From NCBI GenBank assembly GCA_002490525.1, contig DKUE01000019.1:49022-113021 (forward strand): DNA of 64,000 bases, given 5' to 3'. The notes under the pieces were generated by a model. It saw only the letters and a program-made list of their open reading frames with translations. It searched no databases and was not told where the DNA came from. The first letter of the stretch is position 1. Each line of letters begins with the position of its first letter. The stretch comes from Ruminococcaceae bacterium UBA7212 (GTDB lineage Bacteria > Bacillota > Clostridia > Oscillospirales > Acutalibacteraceae). This document shows, one piece after another, positions 16,040 through 24,665 of the stretch. A program made the translations under genes and the position numbers.

Positions 16040-17404
16040 ATGGACAGTCTTCTGTTTGACAAAATTCAAGAACCGTACAGTATGGATGCGGAGCAGGCGG
16101 TGCTCGGGTCTATTTTGATAGATACCTCGTGCTTTGACCGCGTTTCGGGCATTATCCGCTCCTCGGACAGCTTTTACATACCGCAGCATAAGGCAATTTA
16201 TTCGATTATCGCGAATTTAAAGCTGTTAAACCAAAAGGTGGATGCACTGATTGTTGCAGAGGAACTGCGTAAAAGCGGTGAATATGACGAGGCAAGCGGT
16301 AGAAACTATTTGGCACAACTGGCGCAGTCCGTGCCGAGCGTGGCAAATGTGGAGTCCTATGCGAAGATAATTAAGGAAAAATATTATCTTCGCACACTGA
16401 TGGACGCGGCAGCAGAAATGCTAAAAAATGCAGCTGATGAAGAACTGCCTGCGGACACTATTATGGATGCGGCAGAGCAGAAAATTTATAATATTCGACA
16501 GGGTACCAAGGAGAACGAGCCGACAAGGCTTTCCGAAATTATCACCAACGAGGTTTATGAAAACCTTCAAAAGCTGTCCGATCCTGCGCTTGCGGCGGAA
16601 TACAAGGGAATTCCAACGGGATTTTCCCTGTTGGACAAGTATATGACGGGTTTAAATAAATCCGATTTGATTTTAATCGGCGCGCGCCCTGCCATGGGTA
16701 AGACAAGCTTTGCACTGAACATTGCACGCAATGTGGCGGTGCAGGCGAAGAAAAAGGTGGTTTTCTTCTCACTCGAAATGGGCAAGGAGCAGTTGGCACA
16801 GCGTATTTTGTCTACGGAGGCGCGTGTGGAAAGTCAAAAAATGCGTACAGGCGAGTTGTCTGACGATGATTGGGCGCGTATTGCACAGGCGACCGTCTCT
16901 TTGAGCACAGCGGAGCTGTATTTTGATGATACCGCCAATATTACCGTGCCCGAAATGAAAGCGCGCGTGCGCAAAATGCGCGATGTAGACTGCGTCATTA
17001 TTGACTACTTGCAGTTAATGCAGGGCACTAAGCGCACCGACAGCCGTGTGCAGGAGGTTTCCGAAATTACCAGAAGCCTAAAATTGATGGCGAAGGATTT
17101 GAAAATTCCCGTCATTACCTGTTCCCAGCTTTCCCGTTCTACGGAGGGACGCGGAAAATCGCATAAGCCGCAGCTCTCCGACTTGCGTGAATCGGGCTCT
17201 ATTGAGCAGGATGCGGATATCGTTCTGATGTTGTACCGTGAATCCTATTATGATGAAGAAAAGAACGAAACGGTTGTAACCGATGAAAATAAGGCGCAGG
17301 TGATTGTTGCCAAAAACCGTCACGGCGGTACGGGCGACATTGACCTGCATTGGAACGGCAATTATACTATGTTCTCTACTCCGGAGCTGTATCATGATGC
17401 GTGA
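16040..17404 (+). CDS. dnaB: Replicative DNA helicase
   Basis: This 454-residue protein is the hexameric 5'-3' replication helicase. The N-terminal helical domain (15-120, DAEQAVLGSIL) contacts primase and loader. The RecA-like C-terminal domain has Walker A ARPAMGKTS, Walker B VIIDYLQLM and the QLSRSTEGR arginine-finger region. TTAGGAGAG precedes the ATG. It overlaps the tilS start by 11 bases. A DnaI/DnaC-type loader is encoded elsewhere in the window at 58 kb. Confidence 0.97.
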   Translation: MDSLLFDKIQEPYSMDAEQAVLGSILIDTSCFDRVSGIIRSSDSFYIPQHKAIYSIIANLKLLNQKVDALIVAEELRKSGEYDEASGRNYLAQLAQSVPSVANVESYAKIIKEKYYLRTLMDAAAEMLKNAADEELPADTIMDAAEQKIYNIRQGTKENEPTRLSEIITNEVYENLQKLSDPALAAEYKGIPTGFSLLDKYMTGLNKSDLILIGARPAMGKTSFALNIARNVAVQAKKKVVFFSLEMGKEQLAQRILSTEARVESQKMRTGELSDDDWARIAQATVSLSTAELYFDDTANITVPEMKARVRKMRDVDCVIIDYLQLMQGTKRTDSRVQEVSEITRSLKLMAKDLKIPVITCSQLSRSTEGRGKSHKPQLSDLRESGSIEQDADIVLMLYRESYYDEEKNETVVTDENKAQVIVAKNRHGGTGDIDLHWNGNYTMFSTPELYHDA

Positions 17405-18758
17405 TGCGGTTTTCAGTGCACTGCGGACATATTCCATGCTTCGAAAAGACGACTGTGTTACGGTCGGGCTTTCGGGCGGTGCAGATTCGGTTTGCCTTTT
17501 GCATATACTCTCTGTTCTGCAGGCGGAGTTGTCCGTCACGTTGCAGGCGGTGCATGTGCATCACGGTATACGCGGCGCGGCGGCAGACAGAGATGAGCAG
17601 TTTTGCCGTGCATATTGCGAAAGTCTGCATATTCCGCTTACGGTAGAGCATGCGGATGTGCCGAAAATCAGCCGTGAAACACACGAAAGCACAGAGGCTT
17701 GCGGGCGCAGACTGCGTTACGAAGCTTTCCGATGCGTGGCAGGGGAAAACGGTAAGATTGCCACGGCGCACACTGCGGATGACAATGCGGAAACGGTGTT
17801 GCTGAATTTGACTCGCGGCACGGGGCTTCGGGGACTGTGCGGGATTCCGCCTGTGCGCGGAAACATCATTCGTCCGCTGATTTTTGTGACACGCGAGCAG
17901 GTGGAACGGTATTGTGCCGAAAATGGTTTAGACTATGTAACCGATGAGACCAATTTTTCCGCGGAGTACAGCCGCAACCGTATTCGGTTGGAAGTTATGC
18001 CTGTGTTAAAGGCGCTCAATCCGTCTGTTGTGACGGGTATTTCGGGAATGACCGCACGTCTGCGTACGGACAGTACAGCTTTAGAGCAACAGGCAAATTT
18101 GCTTTTACAAAGCTTTTCGAATGCTGAGAAAATCCCGTTAGAACCCTTAACGCATGCACCGCCGTCTGTTGCCAACCGCGCTTTGCAACGGATTTTGGAA
18201 GACAAAATCGGGGAGACACCTGCCGCATTGCATATTACCGCGGTTTACGGCTTGCTTTTCAAAAACGCCAGTATATCCCTGCCCTCGGGCGTTACCGTAC
18301 GCAGCAGAAACGGATACCTGGAATTTCCGAATCGGGAAGAATGTTCCGAATGGGCATATCTTTTGGATCTGACGCACTTTCCGATGGAGAAAAATACGCC
18401 TGCAGGCGTTGTCAAAATTCAAAAATACACGCGAAAAGATTTACAAAATCTTCACAAAGACCTATTGGCGAATGCGGTCGATTGTGTTAAAATAAAAGGC
18501 ACTGTTACGCTTCGGAGCCGCCGTGCGGGTGATCGATTTGCTTTTCCGAAACGCGCGGTCGGCAAATCCTTGAAAAAATGGATGAATGAAGCGAAAATTC
18601 CGCCTGAATCCCGAAATGCAGTACCTTTGCTTGCAAACGGGGACGGCGAAATTTTGTGGATAGGCGGTGTCGGTGCTTCGGCAAATGCACTGCCATGTAC
18701 AGCTACGGACACATTTTTTGTGCTAACTTTATCTTATGGGGGCAATACTAATGCATGA
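17394..18758 (+). CDS. tilS: tRNA(Ile)-lysidine synthetase
   Basis: This 454-residue ATP-dependent enzyme converts C34 of tRNA-Ile(CAU) to lysidine, so that it reads AUA. The PP-loop SGGADS is at 27-32. The substrate-binding central part (ALNPSVV) and a C-terminal TilS domain (AGDRF, KKWMNEAKIP) follow. The start is one of two adjacent ATGs at 17394/17397, with GGAG upstream and 11 bases inside dnaB. The longer frame from 17304 lies entirely within dnaB. The end overlaps hpt. Confidence 0.93.
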   Translation: MMRDAVFSALRTYSMLRKDDCVTVGLSGGADSVCLLHILSVLQAELSVTLQAVHVHHGIRGAAADRDEQFCRAYCESLHIPLTVEHADVPKISRETHESTEACGRRLRYEAFRCVAGENGKIATAHTADDNAETVLLNLTRGTGLRGLCGIPPVRGNIIRPLIFVTREQVERYCAENGLDYVTDETNFSAEYSRNRIRLEVMPVLKALNPSVVTGISGMTARLRTDSTALEQQANLLLQSFSNAEKIPLEPLTHAPPSVANRALQRILEDKIGETPAALHITAVYGLLFKNASISLPSGVTVRSRNGYLEFPNREECSEWAYLLDLTHFPMEKNTPAGVVKIQKYTRKDLQNLHKDLLANAVDCVKIKGTVTLRSRRAGDRFAFPKRAVGKSLKKWMNEAKIPPESRNAVPLLANGDGEILWIGGVGASANALPCTATDTFFVLTLSYGGNTNA

Positions 18759-19320
18759 GACGGATTCTATGTCTGCCGATATTGAACGCGTTTTGTTGAG
18801 CGAAGAGCAACTGCGTGAAATTGTTTTACGCATTGCCCGCAAGATTTCAGCAGATTATCGGGAAAGTCAAAATCCATTGATTTTGGTAAGCGTTTTAAAG
18901 GGCTCGGTTGTGTTTATGGGTGATTTAATGCGCGCCGTGGATATTCCGTGTTATATTGATTTTATGTCTGTTTCCAGCTATGGAGCGGGCACGACATCCT
19001 CCGGTGTTGTAAAAATTATTAAGGATTTAGATACGAATGTGATAGAGGGCGCAGACCTCTTAATTGTAGAGGATATTTTAGACAGCGGTAAAACTTTAAG
19101 CTATTTAAAGGAATTACTGCTTGCCAGAAAACCTGCGAGTGTGCGCATTTGCACGCTTTTAGACAAGCCCGACCGCCGTACGGCTGATATTAAAGCAGAT
19201 TATGTCGGCGCCGTCATTCCCGATGCCTTTGTGGTCGGCTACGGTTTGGATTATGCTGAAAAATACCGGAACCTGCCGTATGTCGGCATTTTAAAACCGT
19301 CTGTATACGGCGGCGAATAA
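18751..19320 (+). CDS. hpt: Hypoxanthine phosphoribosyltransferase
   Basis: This 189-residue purine salvage enzyme makes IMP or GMP from hypoxanthine or guanine and PRPP. The PRPP motif is LLIVEDILDSGKT (about 99-111), and the C-terminal DAFVVGYGLDY loop is typical of Hpt. I prefer the ATG at 18751, which has GGGGG upstream, over the in-frame ATG at 18736. It overlaps tilS by 8 bases. The tilS-hpt-ftsH order is conserved in Firmicutes. Confidence 0.94.
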   Translation: MHETDSMSADIERVLLSEEQLREIVLRIARKISADYRESQNPLILVSVLKGSVVFMGDLMRAVDIPCYIDFMSVSSYGAGTTSSGVVKIIKDLDTNVIEGADLLIVEDILDSGKTLSYLKELLLARKPASVRICTLLDKPDRRTADIKADYVGAVIPDAFVVGYGLDYAEKYRNLPYVGILKPSVYGGE

Positions 19321-19353
19321 GATTCGGAAAGATTACATAAGGAGTGAAAGCCT

Positions 19354-21405
19354 TTGAAAAAAATAGATTGGAGAGCCGTTGTGCCCTATGTGGTGATTCC
19401 GCTGGCATTTGTACTGTGCATTGTGGTTTATATGACGGCAGGGCAGGCGACCAAAACCAAAACGGACTATTATCAAATGGTGCAGAAGTTTGAAAACCAT
19501 GAGGTTACGGAGTATATGCTGAATCTGACCAACGGCGTATTGGAATACAAGGTTGTCGGAGACGAGACAAAATATGAATACACCGTGCCGAATGTCAATC
19601 TGTTTGTTGAAGATGTGCATGAAAAGGTGATGCAGTACAACCGTGAAAATCCCGATGCACAGATTAAAGCGGATTACAAATCGGGTTCTCCGAATTCCTG
19701 GTGGGTCAGCCTTTTGCCGACGGTGGGCTTAATGGTTTTGCTCGGTATTATCATGTTCATCATGTTCCGCAAAATGAACCAATCCATGCAAAATGAGAAT
19801 AACCGTGCCCTTTCTTTCGGTAAGGCGCGCATCAAAAAAGGCGGCGACGATAATCGGAAAACCACTTTTAAGGATGTTGCAGGTGCCGATGAAGAAAAAG
19901 AGGAACTGGAGGAAATTGTCGAATTTCTGAAAGACCCGCAGGCGTTCAGCGCCTTGGGTGCAAGAATTCCGAAAGGCGTGTTGCTTGTGGGCCCGCCCGG
20001 TACAGGTAAAACCCTATTGGCGCGTGCCGTGGCAGGTGAAGCGGATGTGCCGTTTTTCTCCATTTCGGGTTCAGACTTCGTAGAAATGTACGTTGGCGTC
20101 GGTGCGTCTCGTGTCCGCGATTTGTTTGACCAGGCGAAAAAGAATTCTCCGTCTATTATTTTCATCGACGAAATCGATGCGGTCGGCCGTCACAGAGGCG
20201 CAGGTATGGGCGGCGGACATGACGAGCGTGAACAAACGCTGAACCAACTGCTTGTGGAAATGGACGGCTTCGGTGCAAACGAGGGCGTGATTGTCATTGC
20301 GGCAACCAACCGTCCCGATATTTTGGACCCCGCACTTTTGCGCCCGGGACGTTTTGACCGTCAGGTCACGGTCAATTATCCCGATATTCGCGGGCGTGAA
20401 GATATTTTGAAGGTGCACGCCAAAGGCAAGCCGTTAGCGCCCGATGTAGACCTTTCCTATATTGCAGGTGCAACCGTCGGTTTTACGGGCGCGGATTTGG
20501 AAAATCTTCTCAATGAGGCGGCTCTGCTTGCCGCACGCAGAAAGAAAAAAGCGATTACCATGTCCGAAATCGAAGAGGCTACCATGAAGGTGCTTGTCGG
20601 TACCGAGAAAAAATCGCACCGCATCACCGAACGTGACAAAAAGATTACCGCTTATCATGAAGCGGGACATGCGGTTTCTTCCTACTATTTGGAACACAAA
20701 GACCCCGTTACGCATATCTCCATTGTACCGCGCGGTATGGCGGGCGGCTTTACAATGTATCAGCCTGAAAAAGACGAAATGCATATGATGCGTTCCCGCA
20801 TGCTGGACGACATCGTCGGACTGTTGGGCGGCAGAGTGGCAGAAAAAATCATTTTCAACGATATTTCCACGGGCGCCTCGAACGATATTGAGCGTGCGTC
20901 CGAGATTGCGCGTAAAATGGTTACAAAATACGGCATGAGTGAAAAACTCGGACCGATTGCTTTTGGTAAAGATAACGATGAGGTCTTTATCGGTAAGGAT
21001 TATAACCATGTGCGCAATTATTCCGAGTCAGTTGCTTCTACCATCGATGAGGAAGTGGAAAGCATCGTTCTTGCAGCATACAAACGCACCGAGGAAATTC
21101 TTCGTGCGCATCTCGGCAAACTGCATGCGGTTGCCGCCGCGCTTGTTGAACGTGAAAAGATTGATGCGGAAGAATTCAATCTGCTGATGGACGGTAAAGA
21201 ATTGCCGCCTGTGAAAAACCTCGCATTGCCGAAGACAGAAAATGTCGGAACGGCGGACGGCGAACCCACAGCGGCAGATGCCGAAGCAGTACCTGACGAA
21301 GTCCCGAACGAGACAGGGGCAGACACTTTCGAAGTCTCCAACGGTAAATCCGATGAGGCAAATGCTTCGGAGCCGTCTGAGTCCGACAGCGCGAATCCCT
21401 CGTAA
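19354..21405 (+). CDS. ftsH: ATP-dependent membrane zinc protease FtsH
   Basis: This 683-residue protein has two membrane helices (about 8-28 and 113-135) flanking a short outer domain. An AAA+ module follows with Walker A GPPGTGKT (213-220) and Walker B FIDEIDAVG, then a zinc peptidase with HEAGH (His435, Glu436, His439). It degrades misfolded membrane proteins and regulators. Translation begins at a TTG, with AAGGAG 9 bases before. The last ~55 residues are an acidic, low-complexity tail rich in Ala, Glu, Asp and Ser. Confidence 0.96.
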   Translation: MKKIDWRAVVPYVVIPLAFVLCIVVYMTAGQATKTKTDYYQMVQKFENHEVTEYMLNLTNGVLEYKVVGDETKYEYTVPNVNLFVEDVHEKVMQYNRENPDAQIKADYKSGSPNSWWVSLLPTVGLMVLLGIIMFIMFRKMNQSMQNENNRALSFGKARIKKGGDDNRKTTFKDVAGADEEKEELEEIVEFLKDPQAFSALGARIPKGVLLVGPPGTGKTLLARAVAGEADVPFFSISGSDFVEMYVGVGASRVRDLFDQAKKNSPSIIFIDEIDAVGRHRGAGMGGGHDEREQTLNQLLVEMDGFGANEGVIVIAATNRPDILDPALLRPGRFDRQVTVNYPDIRGREDILKVHAKGKPLAPDVDLSYIAGATVGFTGADLENLLNEAALLAARRKKKAITMSEIEEATMKVLVGTEKKSHRITERDKKITAYHEAGHAVSSYYLEHKDPVTHISIVPRGMAGGFTMYQPEKDEMHMMRSRMLDDIVGLLGGRVAEKIIFNDISTGASNDIERASEIARKMVTKYGMSEKLGPIAFGKDNDEVFIGKDYNHVRNYSESVASTIDEEVESIVLAAYKRTEEILRAHLGKLHAVAAALVEREKIDAEEFNLLMDGKELPPVKNLALPKTENVGTADGEPTAADAEAVPDEVPNETGADTFEVSNGKSDEANASEPSESDSANPS

Positions 21406-21416
21406 TTTGTGCATAC

Positions 21417-21452
21417 AAGAAACCACGTTCTGCTTCGAATGTGGTTTCTTTT
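21417..21452 (+). terminator. Terminator of the rnj-ftsH operon
   Basis: AAGAAACCAC and GTGGTTTCTT pair around a loop and end in a T-run, 12 bases after the ftsH stop. Confidence 0.85.
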
Positions 21453-21512
21453 GCTGTGAACTGTCGGAAGATCCGCATAAAACAGTCAATTCGAAAAGGG
21501 AGGCATGTATAT

Positions 21513-22262
21513 ATGCAAATTCTCGCAACCGATTTTGACGGTACACTCTACAGAAACGGCACAGTGTCTGACAGTGATAAATCTGCTGTTGCGCGCTTTC
21601 GTGCAGTCGGCAACAAATTCGGCATCGTCACGGGAAGGCATTTGGCAACCGCCCTCTATGAAATCGGGCGGCAATCAGTGACATACGATTTCCTGATTTG
21701 CTGTACGGGCGGTATGATTTTAGATTCTCAAAATAACATATTGCTGGAACACCGAGTTCCGCGTGAGGCGGTATTGCCGCTGTACCGAAAAACAATGGAA
21801 TACTGCGGTATGTATTTTTGCGTTTCTGTGCATCAGAAACTTTTTTGGTATGATATGGGGGGACCCTCGCCCTATACTTCTGCGGTAATTTTGCCTGCGG
21901 AACAGCTTTCCGACCTTGCGTTTTTTCATGAAGCGGCAACCTGCTTTACAGACGAGCAAACCGCACGGCGCTATGTGGATTCTCTAAATACCGCATATCC
22001 GCAGTGGCTGACCGCGCATCAAAACGGCGTGTATGTCGATGTTTGCGCCGCCCATACCGATAAAGTGAGCGGCTTGTTTGCTGTTTTACAGCATTTCGGT
22101 GTGCCTTCAAGTGCACTTTCCGTTGCAGGGGATAATCTGAATGACCTTTCCATGATTCAGACTTTCCGTTCTTTTGCCATGAAAACAGGGCGGGAAGAAC
22201 TGAAACAGGCAGCCGCGCATACGGTTTCGAATTTCCGAGAAATCACGGAACTGCTGTTGTAA
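21513..22262 (+). CDS. HAD-superfamily Cof-type phosphatase
   Basis: This 249-residue protein has HAD motif I (ATDFDGTL, nucleophile Asp in position 7), a type IIB cap domain in the middle, and motif IV near the end (VAGDNLNDLSMI). Such enzymes dephosphorylate sugar phosphates or flavin precursors. The start at 21513 follows AAGGGAGG; the longer frame reads through the terminator. It stands between ftsH and hisH with no pathway link visible. Confidence 0.85.
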   Translation: MQILATDFDGTLYRNGTVSDSDKSAVARFRAVGNKFGIVTGRHLATALYEIGRQSVTYDFLICCTGGMILDSQNNILLEHRVPREAVLPLYRKTMEYCGMYFCVSVHQKLFWYDMGGPSPYTSAVILPAEQLSDLAFFHEAATCFTDEQTARRYVDSLNTAYPQWLTAHQNGVYVDVCAAHTDKVSGLFAVLQHFGVPSSALSVAGDNLNDLSMIQTFRSFAMKTGREELKQAAAHTVSNFREITELLL

Positions 22263-22299
22263 ATATTTGCCCGTTATGCTAAAATACGTTTTGTATTTT
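22257..22299 (+). promoter_or_regulatory. hisH promoter with overlapping palindrome
   Basis: TTGTAA (22257-22262, covering the HAD gene stop) is followed by a 17-base spacer and an extended -10 TGCTAAAAT (hexamer 22280-22285). The inverted repeat AAAATAC-GTTTT-GTATTTT (22281-22299) overlaps the -10 and start point, a position typical of a repressor operator. Confidence 0.55.
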
Positions 22300-22316
22300 G
22301 CGTTTAGGAGTACACA

Positions 22317-22943
22317 ATGATTGCAATAATTGACTATGGTGCAGGAAATCTGCAAAGCGTACACAAGGCGTTGGATTTCATCGGCGCCAAAAATATCATT
22401 ACCGATTCTAAATCGGAAATAGAGGCGGCGGACGCCGTGATTTTGCCCGGAGTCGGCTCGTTCGGAGACGCTATGGATTGCCTCATGAAATCCGGGCTTT
22501 TCGATACCGTGAAAGCAGCCGCGCTGTCTGCAACACCGTTTCTCGGCATTTGTTTGGGATTGCAAATGCTGTTTCAAAAAAGTGAAGAGAGCGAAGGGGT
22601 GCAGGGGCTTTCGGTTTTAGAGGGCGAGGTGCGCCGTTTCCCGAAGGAAATCGGTTTAAAAATCCCGCAAATCGGGTGGAATTCCTTGGAAATCTCTCCC
22701 GATTGTCCGTTGTATCACGGCGTAACGAACGGCGCGTATGTGTATTTTGTACATTCTTATTATCTCGCCGCAAAGCACAGAGAAAATGTAGCGGCAACCG
22801 CCGAATACGGCATATCCTTTGACGCTTCGGCGGCAGACATATCAAAAAATCTGTACGCCACGCAGTTTCACCCCGAAAAGAGCGGCGCGGTCGGATTGCA
22901 GATCTTAAAGAATTTTGCCGAATTGCAGAAAGGGGTACGCTGA
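22317..22943 (+). CDS. hisH: Imidazole glycerol phosphate synthase, glutaminase subunit
   Basis: This 208-residue class I glutamine amidotransferase has a nucleophile elbow GICLGLQM (Cys about 79) and a C-terminal HPEKSG with the catalytic His and Glu. It makes ammonia from glutamine and passes it through HisF. TAGGAG precedes the ATG. The stop overlaps the hisF start. No other his genes are present nearby. Confidence 0.93.
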   Translation: MIAIIDYGAGNLQSVHKALDFIGAKNIITDSKSEIEAADAVILPGVGSFGDAMDCLMKSGLFDTVKAAALSATPFLGICLGLQMLFQKSEESEGVQGLSVLEGEVRRFPKEIGLKIPQIGWNSLEISPDCPLYHGVTNGAYVYFVHSYYLAAKHRENVAATAEYGISFDASAADISKNLYATQFHPEKSGAVGLQILKNFAELQKGVR

Positions 22944-23710
22944 TGTACGCAAAACGGATTATTCCCTGTTTAGATGTAAAAAACGGACGCGTGGTAAAGG
23001 GCGTGAGTTTTGTCAATCTGCGTGATGCGGGTGACCCCGTGGAGTGTGCGGTGGCTTACGACAAAAAAGGCGCGGACGAGCTGGTGTTATTGGATATTAC
23101 CGCTACGCACGAGGGCAGAGGGACGATGCTCGATATTGTTTCGCGTGTGGCGGACTCTATTTTTATTCCCTTTACCGTCGGCGGCGGCATTCGTACAACC
23201 GATGATTTTAAAGAGCTTCTGCGCGCGGGCGCGGATAAAATTTCCGTGAATTCCGCGGCAGTGCGCAACCCCGATTTAATCAACGATGCGGCATACAAAT
23301 TCGGCAGTCAGTGCGTAGTGTGTGCCATTGATGCAAAACGCACGGCAAACGGCGGCTGGGAAGTGTATCTGAACGGCGGCAGATTGCCTACAGGCATGGA
23401 TGCACTCGCGTGGGCACAGGAAGCGGTTCAACGCGGCGCAGGTGAAATTCTTTTAACAAGTATGGATTGCGACGGGCAAAAACAGGGCTATGATTTAGCG
23501 CTGACCAAAGCGGTTTCCGAGCGGGTGGATGTGCCTGTCATTGCCTCAGGCGGCGCGGGTGCGAAATCCCATTTCTATGATGCGTTTACCGTGGGGCAGG
23601 CGGACGCTGTGCTTGCCGCCTCTCTGTTTCATTTTAATGAAATTCCGATTGCGGATTTGAAAGCATATCTTTCGCAAAAAGGTATTCCTGTGCGGCCCGT
23701 AACTGCATAG
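22943..23710 (+). CDS. hisF: Imidazole glycerol phosphate synthase, cyclase subunit
   Basis: This 255-residue TIM barrel has both catalytic aspartates in context: IPCLDVKNGRVVKG (Asp11) and AIDAKR (about 130). The phosphate-binding GGGIR and ASGGAG loops are present. With HisH it makes imidazole glycerol phosphate and AICAR, linking histidine and purine synthesis. The pair stands alone here. Paralogous HisH/HisF-like pairs work in surface sugar amidation in some bacteria, but the intact motifs favour histidine synthesis. Confidence 0.92.
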   Translation: MYAKRIIPCLDVKNGRVVKGVSFVNLRDAGDPVECAVAYDKKGADELVLLDITATHEGRGTMLDIVSRVADSIFIPFTVGGGIRTTDDFKELLRAGADKISVNSAAVRNPDLINDAAYKFGSQCVVCAIDAKRTANGGWEVYLNGGRLPTGMDALAWAQEAVQRGAGEILLTSMDCDGQKQGYDLALTKAVSERVDVPVIASGGAGAKSHFYDAFTVGQADAVLAASLFHFNEIPIADLKAYLSQKGIPVRPVTA

Positions 23711-23745
23711 ATAAGTATTCGTATACTGAAAACAGGGTGATGTGC

Positions 23746-24522
23746 ATGGAAATTCTTATAACCGTAGCGGTTTGCTTTTTAGCGGGGTGCGGTGCGGGCT
23801 TGGGCACAGGCTTTGCAGGGCTTTCTGCCGCGGCAGTCATCAGTCCGCTCTTAATAACGTGCCTGAAAATGGAGCCGTATTCGGCTGTCGGCATTGCTTT
23901 GGCGAGTGATGTGCTGGCGAGTGCAGTATCTGCTTATACCTATAAGAAAAATAAAAATCTGGATGTAAAAAACGGGCTTATCATGATGCTGACGGTGCTT
24001 GTGTTCACCGTGGTCGGCAGTTATATCGCCAAATTGGTACCAAGTAACACAATGGGCGGTTTCTCGAATTTCATGACGCTGTTTTTGGGCTTGAAGTTTT
24101 TAATCAAGCCCGTCATGACAACGAAAGAAAAAATGCAGGCGGTATCGCCGAAAAAGCGTGCGGTGCAGTCGGTGCTGTGCGGTGTCCTAATTGGTTTTAT
24201 CTGCGGTTTTGTCGGCGCGGGCGGCGGTATGATGATGCTGTTGATTTTGACAAGTGTGCTCGGCTATGAATTGAAAACCGCCGTCGGCACGAGTGTGTTT
24301 ATTATGGCGTTTACAGCGCTCACAGGCTCTGTTTCACACTTTATGATTGGCGGTGCACCGAATATTTTGGCGTTGATGCTTTGCATTGTATTTACATTTC
24401 TTTGGGCGCGGATTGCCGCAAAATTTGCCAACAAGGCTTCGCCAAAAACCTTGAACCGCGTTACCGGTGCGGTGCTCACGGCCTTGGGCGTAATTATTAT
24501 TTGTGTGAACTATTTGGTGTGA
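23746..24522 (+). CDS. TSUP/TauE-SafE family permease
   Basis: This ~258-residue membrane protein has about eight helices in two related halves, each starting with a glycine-rich GAGLGTGFAG or GAGGGMMMLL segment, which is the TSUP signature. Family members export or take up sulfite, sulfonates or other small organic anions. Three in-frame starts lie close together (GTG 23737, ATG 23740, ATG 23746); the last was chosen for spacing to AGGGTG. No sulfur-metabolism genes are adjacent. Confidence 0.85.
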   Translation: MEILITVAVCFLAGCGAGLGTGFAGLSAAAVISPLLITCLKMEPYSAVGIALASDVLASAVSAYTYKKNKNLDVKNGLIMMLTVLVFTVVGSYIAKLVPSNTMGGFSNFMTLFLGLKFLIKPVMTTKEKMQAVSPKKRAVQSVLCGVLIGFICGFVGAGGGMMMLLILTSVLGYELKTAVGTSVFIMAFTALTGSVSHFMIGGAPNILALMLCIVFTFLWARIAAKFANKASPKTLNRVTGAVLTALGVIIICVNYLV

Positions 24523-24559
24523 CTTTTTTCGCTTTTTTTCACAAAACCCAATTGCCGAG

Positions 24560-24597
24560 AAACCTCTGTTTGTGGAAAACAGAGGTTTCTTTTTTTA
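24560..24597 (+). terminator. Terminator after the TSUP permease
   Basis: AAACCTCTGTTT and AAACAGAGGTTT pair around a short loop and end in a long T-run, 38 bases after the stop. Confidence 0.9.
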
Positions 24598-24600
24598 CGT

Positions 24601-24629
24601 TTGCAAATGCGCGGTTCGGCGTGTATAAT
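24601..24629 (+). promoter_or_regulatory. Promoter of the CPA2 antiporter
   Basis: TTGCAA (24601-24606), a 17-base spacer and a consensus TATAAT (24624-24629) lie 37 bases before the start. Confidence 0.8.
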
Positions 24630-24665
24630 GTGGCAGGAAAATGAAAAAGGAAGCGAAACACATCT

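Noticed and set aside
17304..17393. Upstream extension of tilS
   Set aside because: It overlaps the dnaB coding end and lacks the PP-loop context; GGAG and two ATGs mark the real start at 17394.
22262..22317. Possible histidine attenuator before hisH
   Set aside because: The 55-base leader has no His-codon leader peptide and no terminator; only a short palindrome is present.
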